This document shows, piece by piece, positions 15,298-19,529 of a DNA stretch of 19,529 nucleotides. The notes beneath the pieces are model-generated. The model saw only the letters and a program-made list of their open reading frames with translations. It was not told where the DNA came from and did no database searches. The position numbers were made by a program, and so were the translations under genes. The DNA lies in assembly GCA_027031145.1 (NCBI GenBank), contig JALVEG010000655.1:1-19529 (forward strand), in the 5' to 3' direction. Numbering within the stretch: position 1 is the first letter of the stretch; the number at the start of each line of letters is the position of its first letter. This stretch comes from Saprospiraceae bacterium (lineage in GTDB: Bacteria; Bacteroidota; Bacteroidia; Chitinophagales; Saprospiraceae).

Positions 15298-15560
15298 GCT
15301 TTTATCTTTATGTAGATCTTGGAGCCTCACACAAGAAATTTCTTAGGTGTTAATCTTGTCCTTTTTCCCTGACTCTTCGTTAATCAAACAGTCATTATAC
15401 TACTGTGCATAACTCCTGTTTGATTGCTTTGATTCAGGAATAAATTCCTGCCATTAACACCTAATTTACTTCATGTGTGAGGCTCTTGGCATAGAAATAC
15501 GTAGATATATCCTTATATTTCAAGTGTTTCGTAACGCAGCAGATGCATAAAGATAAAAGC
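15298..15560. repeat. 263-bp multi-stem inverted repeat (MITE-like or structured RNA)
   Basis: Five stems are arranged collinearly and nested. From outside in they are GCTTTTATCTTTATG (15298-15312 with 15546-15560, 15 bp perfect), GAGCCTCACAC (15322-15332 with 15475-15485, 11 bp), TTAGGTGTTAAT (15343-15354 with 15453-15464, 12 bp) and AATCAAACAG (15382-15391 with 15416-15425, 10 bp). Beside the last is a local CAGGAAT/ATTCCTG hairpin (15435-15450). No ORF of note lies inside and I see no clear target-site duplication. The perfect outer arms fit terminal inverted repeats of a small non-autonomous element; the inner arms would fit a folded RNA. The rest of the gap 15158-15741 holds no gene. Confidence 0.8.
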
Positions 15561-15567
15561 AAACGAT

Positions 15568-15583
15568 ACCCCAAATTTGGGGT
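15568..15583. repeat. Perfect 16-bp palindrome
   Basis: ACCCCAAATTTGGGGT is fully self-complementary and lies 7 bp outside the right arm of the 263-bp element. It could be a protein-binding site or a boundary feature of that element; its role is unknown. Confidence 0.55.
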
Positions 15584-15702
15584 GTTAATTTTTAAACATA
15601 TTTTCACATAATTTATTAATATTTAGTGATTTAATTCATTATAAAAATTAAAGTGGTGAATAATTCGGGTTAGAGTACTTTATAAACATATTACACAATA
15701 AT

Positions 15703-15737
15703 TATCCTGATCAAAGAAGTCTTTGACCCGGTTATTT
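15703..15737 (-). terminator. Terminator of the radical SAM gene
   Basis: TCAAAGA (15711-15717) and TCTTTGA (15720-15726) form a perfect core around a 2-nt loop. The imperfect stem extends outward (ATAACC against GGATAAT). It begins about 5 bp past the stop codon and is followed on the minus strand by an A/T-rich tract. Confidence 0.6.
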
Positions 15738-15741
15738 TATT

Positions 15742-16683
15742 TTATTTTTTCCCTTTTATTTGATAAAAAACACCTCTATCTAAATTAACAGTTTCTATTT
15801 TACCTTCTTCTTCCAAAACATCCAGGTATTTATTGATTTCATTAACATGCATTCCCAAGATTTTGGTCAGATCATCGATGGTACAAGGTCTTCTTAAAAT
15901 AGTTTCAACAATAGCAGTTTCTATATCACTTCGATATGATTGAAGTTCTTTTCTTTTCGATGAACTGCTGATAATTTCAACATTATCCAATTTCCAAAAA
16001 TCCACAATTCTTTGTAATTCTTCATGTGTAGCACCTCTTAAACCGGGCATGGTTCCCGGGCGATCCAAAGTATTTAATTGAACGGAATCCGGTTTTATTT
16101 TCAGGATAGCTTTTTTTAATTCTGTCAATTCTTCTTCGGTATCATTGTATCCTGGTAAAATGAATATTTCAAGCCACATCTTACCCTTGAATTCCTTTCT
16201 AAAATCGATCAATCCCCGAATATAATTTTCTATTGTCAATTTTTTTTGAGGACGGTTTATTTTCCTGAATACTTTATCAGTTGCTGCATCCAGAGAAGGA
16301 AGAACTATATCTGCGTTCAGAATGTCTTTTCTGACATTTTTATCATAAAGCAGAGTTCCGTTTGTCAAAACAGCAACAGGTATTCCGGGTTTGTTGTTTT
16401 TTATGAATCGAAGAACCTCCCCGATACGAAATTTTAATGTAGGTTCTCCCGAGCCGGAAAAAGTGATGTAATCCGGATCAGGATTGTTTTTGAAATATCT
16501 GGTCAGTTCTTCTTTTATTTTATCATATTCAATATACTCTTTTCTTTCCAGTGTTAAATTTGTTGTTTTTCCAACTTCACAATAAACACAATTTAAAGAA
16601 CAAACTTTTTTCGGGACAAGATCGATTCCCAGTGATATACCCAATCTTCTTGAAGGAACCGGTCCAAATAGATATTTATACAT
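15742..16683 (-). CDS. Radical SAM protein with C-terminal winged helix
   Basis: A cytosolic iron-sulfur enzyme of the COG0731-like radical SAM group. The cluster motif CSLNCVYC places Cys28, Cys32 and Cys35 around the [4Fe-4S] cluster. SGSGEPT at 76-82 corresponds to the SAM-binding GGE-type motif. A barrel follows, with VLTNGTLL, DIVLPSLDA and MWLEIFILPGYNDT. Residues from about 245 to 313 (ETAIVETILRRPCTIDDLTKILGMHVNEINKYLDVLEEEGKIE) form a winged-helix-like tail, as in many members. The substrate is not established for the group, so I assign no reaction. The length of 313 aa is normal. The gene is a single unit with its own terminator; its leader carries copy 2 of the repeat found ahead of the polyprenyl synthase. 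Confidence 0.9.
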   Translation of the reverse strand: MYKYLFGPVPSRRLGISLGIDLVPKKVCSLNCVYCEVGKTTNLTLERKEYIEYDKIKEELTRYFKNNPDPDYITFSGSGEPTLKFRIGEVLRFIKNNKPGIPVAVLTNGTLLYDKNVRKDILNADIVLPSLDAATDKVFRKINRPQKKLTIENYIRGLIDFRKEFKGKMWLEIFILPGYNDTEEELTELKKAILKIKPDSVQLNTLDRPGTMPGLRGATHEELQRIVDFWKLDNVEIISSSSKRKELQSYRSDIETAIVETILRRPCTIDDLTKILGMHVNEINKYLDVLEEEGKIETVNLDRGVFYQIKGKK

Positions 16684-16698
16684 ATTCTTTATTTTGTA

Positions 16699-16766
16699 TC
16701 TACTTAGGTAGAATCATTTTGAATGAAAAAAATACTTTTTTCGCCATATTTCAGTTATTTTTTTGA
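16699..16766 (-). repeat. Duplicated upstream element, copy 2
   Basis: The minus strand reads, in order, TCAAAAAAATAACTG, AATATGGCG, AAAAAAGT, a T-run and GATTCTACCTAAGTAGA, parallel to 10777-10847. The inverted repeat TCTAC-nnnn-GTAGA is at 16699-16712, 16 bp before the radical SAM start codon. The block that in copy 1 encodes the end of the 462-aa protein is here non-coding, yet still gives an AAA-AAA-TAA reading. Confidence 0.7.
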
Positions 16767-16945
16767 CGTAGCACCTTTAATAAATTTCCACTATTTACCA
16801 GATTTTCATGTTTCATGGTTTTTTCAATATTTCAAAGATATGAAATGCTTGATTCAACAACACCTATAATACAGCCCAATTGATATTATTTAGAATGTGA
16901 TATATATTCGTGCAAAACTCCTGACAAACCATTATTATGACAGGT

Positions 16946-17119
16946 AAGTACGCTGAAGCGCACTAACCAAAAAATTCGGTGATGCCACTAAGACCCCCGA
17001 TTAAAATCGGGGGCTAACCTGATACCACGATGATACGCGGGACCATCAGATTAACACATGACTTCAGCCGTGGGATGGAGTACATAGAACATGCTGTGTA
17101 AGTGCTCTTCAGCGTACTT
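16946..17119. ncRNA. Structured element of about 175 bp, unassigned
   Basis: A closing stem pairs 16946-16966 with 17099-17119 (19 of 21 positions, including the perfect 13-bp AAGTACGCTGAAG). Inside lie a perfect 9-bp hairpin CCCCCGATT-AA-AATCGGGGG (16994-17013) and a CTGAT/ATCAG stem (17019-17023 with 17045-17049). A second CTTCAGC (17062-17068) could also pair with the left closing arm. The segment is much richer in GC than its surroundings and has no ORF. It may be a structured RNA or a non-autonomous mobile element; the strand is unknown and I could not match it to a named RNA family. The rest of 16767-17190 shows no gene. Confidence 0.5.
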
Positions 17120-17190
17120 CTGTGTATGTTAATGAATTTGTATAATAATCTTTTATGTTCTATATTATTAAAGGATATTTTAGACAAGAA

Positions 17191-17250
17191 AAAAGCCCTT
17201 AAATCAACGATTTAAGGGCTTATGTTTGTGGTCCCACAAGGACTAACCCC
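17191..17250. mobile_element. Attachment-like site: palindrome plus degenerate tRNA 3' end
   Basis: AGCCCTTAAATC-AAC-GATTTAAGGGCT (17194-17220, 12-bp perfect arms) is followed by TATGTTTGTGGTCCCACAAGG. On the minus strand the latter reads like a tRNA T-arm and acceptor 3' strand (GTTAGTCC, CCTTG, TGGGACC, A), with no 5' half nearby. The arrangement is nearly the same as tRNA-Asp plus its hairpin at 1512-1555. It lies 207 bp upstream of the integrase, so it is likely the distal att site of the element on the right. Confidence 0.6.
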
Positions 17251-17366
17251 TATAAAATTCAATTATATTTAATTAAATAAAAGAAATAAATGAAAACTCG
17301 CTAAGTAATTAATAATCATTATATTATAGTATTTGTAAAAATTCATCAAAGATTTAAAGATTAAAT

Positions 17367-17410
17367 AATGTCGCAATAGATTTAAAAAATGTCGCCATTA
17401 TGTTGCCATA
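17367..17410 (+). repeat. Phased direct repeats upstream of the integrase
   Basis: ATGTCGCAAT, ATGTCGCCAT and ATGTTGCCAT begin at 17368, 17389 and 17400, with steps of 21 and 11 bp, close to whole helical turns. The third overlaps the integrase -33 box. They are good candidates for arm-type binding sites of the recombinase or an accessory protein. Confidence 0.5.
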
Positions 17411-17433
17411 ACTGTTGAAATAGTGTATATTTG
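17403..17433 (+). promoter_or_regulatory. Integrase promoter (Bacteroidota type)
   Basis: TTG (17403-17405), 20 nt, then TATATTTG (17426-17433) match the TTG / TAnnTTTG pattern, 23 bp before the ATG. The upstream box lies within the third phased repeat, so binding there should repress the gene (inference). Confidence 0.7.
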
Positions 17434-17456
17434 TATTACATTAATGATATGATCAA

Positions 17457-18713
17457 ATGAGAAAAGTTAAATACTTTATACTACCTACAAAACGGCATAA
17501 GGATAAATATATTTATATTCGATTTTCTAATGGAAGAAAATTTGACATAAGAATGAAAACTCCTTATGTAATAAATTCTAAATATTGGAATGACAAAACA
17601 TGTAAAGTTCATATCTGGAATGAATATCCTGAAGCATTGCAAATGCAAGAAGATTTAAATAATTTGGAAAAGCATATTATAAATGAATATGATATAATAA
17701 AAAATGATGAGGTAATTAATAAAAAATGGCTGGAGGAAACCATTGATAAAAAATTCAATCCTGACAAATATTTATCAACTGAGACCTTATTCGGTTTTAT
17801 TGAAAATTTCATAAATGAATCAGAAAACGACCCCAAAAAAGTAAAAATAACAAAAAAAGCAACAAGATATGTCTATAAGAGAACCTTTGACCTTTTAAAA
17901 GAGTATGCCGGAAAATATGGGGAACCTGACTTTAAAGATGTTGATGCAATATACCTTGAAAATTTCGATGTTTTTTTGGAGAATGAAAAAGGGTTTTCAA
18001 AAAATACAATAATGAAATATATTAAGACATTGAAAAGGTTCTTGAATGATGCAAATGAAAAAGGTATAAGCAACTATAAAAAATATAAAAAATTCACAGT
18101 ACGATTTGAAGATAGCGACAATATTTATTTAACCGAAACTGAAATAAATAAATTATACAATTATGATCTATCACATAAACCAAGTCTTGAAAAAGTTAAA
18201 GATTTATTTATTGTTGGTTGTTGGACTGGATTAAGATTTTCTGATCTTAGACAAATCACACAAGATAAAATAAAAGATGACTTTATAGAAATAAAGCAAA
18301 AAAAGACTAATAAAGAAGTAATAATACCAATACACAAAACAGTAAAAGAATTACTTAAAAAGTATAATGGAAAATTACCTAAACCAATAAGTAACCAAAA
18401 ATTCAACAAATACTTAAAAGAAGTTGCAAAACTTGCCGGAATCGATGAACCGTTTAAAAAAACCACATATTACTATAGTAAAGAAATCACAAAGGAATAT
18501 AAAAAATATGAAATTATAAGCAGTCATACAGCACGAAGAAGTTTTTGTACCAATGCCTATGAAAAAAAGATTCCCATAGTTACAATAATGGCAATATCAG
18601 GGCACAAGACAGAAACGCAATTTTTAAAATACATCAAGACAACATCAAGAGAACATGCTGAAAAAATGCTGGAATACTGGAAATCAGAGAAAAATCATTT
18701 GCAAGTTGTATAA
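17457..18713 (+). CDS. Tyrosine recombinase / integrase
   Basis: A site-specific recombinase of the Bacteroidota mobile-element type. It has an N-terminal arm-binding-like domain (about 1-100), a SAM-like core-binding domain (about 110-215; ETLFGFIENFINE, FSKNTIMKYIKTLKRFL) and a C-terminal catalytic domain. The active-site set is complete: Arg260 (TGLRFSDL), probable Lys283, His357 and Arg360 (HTAR), His383 (SGHKT) and the nucleophile Tyr392 (FLKYIK). The length of 418 aa is typical. It is read away from the att-like site at 17191-17250 and toward the element interior, where an excisionase-like HTH gene follows. Very high Lys/Ile/Asn content and A-rich codons suggest a mobile origin. It is probably functional. 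Confidence 0.95.
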   Translation: MRKVKYFILPTKRHKDKYIYIRFSNGRKFDIRMKTPYVINSKYWNDKTCKVHIWNEYPEALQMQEDLNNLEKHIINEYDIIKNDEVINKKWLEETIDKKFNPDKYLSTETLFGFIENFINESENDPKKVKITKKATRYVYKRTFDLLKEYAGKYGEPDFKDVDAIYLENFDVFLENEKGFSKNTIMKYIKTLKRFLNDANEKGISNYKKYKKFTVRFEDSDNIYLTETEINKLYNYDLSHKPSLEKVKDLFIVGCWTGLRFSDLRQITQDKIKDDFIEIKQKKTNKEVIIPIHKTVKELLKKYNGKLPKPISNQKFNKYLKEVAKLAGIDEPFKKTTYYYSKEITKEYKKYEIISSHTARRSFCTNAYEKKIPIVTIMAISGHKTETQFLKYIKTTSREHAEKMLEYWKSEKNHLQVV

Positions 18714-19017
18714 TTAATTTTTTAAATTCCTGCAAAGAATTTTATAACTGCATCCACAAAAAAAATATAATGTATAATACAGAGGCAAAGCGATTAAAAG
18801 AGGCTGTATAAACCGTTTTTCTCATATTTTTATATTTGAATCAATCATAGAGAATATAATTCCTTGAGGTCGTAAATTGCATCCTTAAAGATATAGTACG
18901 AATATAAGTATTAAAAATACTGTGTTGTATAACAACACAACATTACGATTAACTATTGAATTTAATATACGCTTATAATACATTTGCATTTATTAAGTCA
19001 TTAAAATAAATGTAATT
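18714..19017. other. Intergenic region with operator-like inverted repeats
   Basis: No gene is seen. TGTGTTGT-ATA-ACAACACA (18921-18939, 8-bp perfect arms) is immediately preceded by AGTATT-AAA-AATACT (18907-18921). Both lie 17-50 bp upstream of the promoter of the following HTH gene, so they could be operator sites. A motif GAGGCTGTATAAA near 18801 resembles ends of some insertion elements, but nothing else supports one. Confidence 0.45.
18956..18986 (+). promoter_or_regulatory. Promoter of the excisionase-like gene
   Basis: TTG (18956-18958), 20 nt, then TACATTTG (18979-18986) match the Bacteroidota consensus, 31 bp before the ATG at 19018. Confidence 0.7.
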
Positions 19018-19302
19018 ATGGATATATCGAAATTATTGGATCAAAATCCAAATCAAAAGATCAACATTACTGTAAGTCTTAATGATTTGCATGAATTTGG
19101 TGAAAGTATTGCGAAAACAGTTATTGCTAAAAAAGAAGAAAAACTTTATACTCGCGATGAAGTTATTGAACTATTTGGAGTTACTCGAGCAACGTTGTGG
19201 AGATGGACCAAACATAAAATTATCAAAAACAAAAAAGTAGGTCGTAGGGTCTATTACCCGGAAAGTGAAATAAAAAGATTGACAACCTTAAAGGATGTTT
19301 AA
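19018..19302 (+). CDS. Excisionase-type helix-turn-helix protein
   Basis: A small DNA-binding protein of 94 aa. Residues about 42-90 (KLYTRDEVIELFGVTRATLWRWTKHKIIKNKKVGRRVYYPESEIKRL) form a MerR/excisionase-like HTH (HTH_17 type) with the usual WxxxGxI-like wing. The N-terminal 40 residues are a separate, partly helical segment (SLNDLHEFGESIAKTVIAKKEE). Such genes accompany integrases in Bacteroidota mobile elements and act as excision directionality factors or regulators. It has its own promoter, and its stop is 2 bp before the next start, so the two are probably co-transcribed. Inverted repeats upstream are candidate binding sites. Confidence 0.88.
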   Translation: MDISKLLDQNPNQKINITVSLNDLHEFGESIAKTVIAKKEEKLYTRDEVIELFGVTRATLWRWTKHKIIKNKKVGRRVYYPESEIKRLTTLKDV

Positions 19303-19304
19303 AA

Positions 19305-19529
19305 ATGATTCCTGATAGCAAAGAAACACCAATTCGTTTTTCTGATGAACTTCAAAAAGTTTATAATTCATTTTATAATAAACCTAAGACTATGCGTCAA
19401 GTTGAAGTTGAAACAGGAGTAAGACGTGATCACATCACAAGGTATGTTGATACACTAAAAAAAAATAATAAAATCACTATTGTAAACAAAGGAGTTTGTC
19501 CAATTACAAATAGGGATGGTGTACAATTT
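19305..19529 (+). CDS. Small DNA-binding protein, N-terminal part (cut by window edge)
   Basis: An ATG at 19305, two bases after the preceding stop, opens a frame of 75 residues that runs off the right edge. Residues about 17-60 (ELQKVYNSFYNKPKTMRQVEVETGVRRDHITRYVDTLKKNNKI) look like a winged-helix domain with a recognition helix around RRDHITRYVDTL. The following VCPITNRDGVQF resembles the wing end seen in small proteins carried by Bacteroidota mobile elements. It is probably co-transcribed with the excisionase-like gene. The exact role is unknown. Confidence 0.75.
   Translation, partial: MIPDSKETPIRFSDELQKVYNSFYNKPKTMRQVEVETGVRRDHITRYVDTLKKNNKITIVNKGVCPITNRDGVQF

Noticed and set aside
16946..17119. 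IscB/TnpB guide RNA (HEARO or omega RNA) or retron RNA
   Set aside because: No IscB, TnpB or reverse transcriptase gene lies nearby and I could not match the sequence to those RNAs from memory.
1512..17250. A single 15.7-kb island between the two att-like modules
   Set aside because: The interval holds core genes such as lon, rpsP and tRNA-Asp, and each tRNA-side orientation points outward.
18161..18466. 101-aa open frame antisense to the integrase
   Set aside because: Shadow of the catalytic domain coding sequence in AT-rich DNA.
18795..18830. Insertion sequence end (GAGGCTGTATAAA)
   Set aside because: No matching inverted end or transposase is present.

Overview
The window is AT-rich and reads as a Bacteroidota (Bacteroidetes) chromosome. 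Four kinds of evidence point there. Promoters fit the phylum-specific pattern TTG - 19/20 nt - TAnnTTTG (ahead of rpsP, the integrase and the small HTH gene). Start codons mostly lack a strong Shine-Dalgarno sequence. Ribosomal protein S16 carries the long C-terminal tail usual in this phylum. The gene content is also typical: a DUF5916 outer-membrane protein, a methylmalonyl-CoA mutase-like small subunit, an ADP-forming acyl-CoA synthetase, and intergenic repeat families.

Layout. (1) 1-1549 is accessory DNA downstream of a tRNA-Asp gene. It holds the 5' part of an unrecognised minus-strand gene cut by the window edge, then about 770 bp of gene-free, hairpin-rich sequence. (2) 1550-16683 is mostly core genome: tRNA-Asp, lon, a hypothetical gene, a heme-binding DUF3365 lipoprotein, an ADP-forming acyl-CoA synthetase with an MCM-like protein in a two-gene operon, a polyprenyl diphosphate synthase, a helical hypothetical protein, rpsP, a DUF5916 outer-membrane protein and a radical SAM protein with a winged-helix tail. 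The gaps between these genes hold several repeat types: a REP-like doublet, a CGCAAAGG-type cluster, direct repeats around a hairpin, a duplicated upstream element, and a 263-bp multi-stem inverted repeat. (3) 16684-17190 is gene-free and carries a second, unrelated structured element of about 175 bp. (4) 17191-19529 is the end of an integrated mobile element: an attachment-like site containing a degenerate tRNA 3' end, phased short repeats over the integrase promoter, a tyrosine recombinase, an excisionase-type HTH protein and the start of a second small DNA-binding protein. The element continues past the right edge.

Working together. The synthetase/MCM-like pair suggests acyl-CoA (acetyl- or propionyl-CoA) energy metabolism with ATP formed from acyl-CoA. 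The polyprenyl synthase supplies isoprenoid chains. Lon and rpsP are housekeeping genes. The most unusual material is non-coding: two unassigned structured elements on either side of the radical SAM gene, a repeat shared upstream of two unrelated genes, and a palindrome plus tRNA-3'-end module present both at tRNA-Asp and at the mobile-element boundary.
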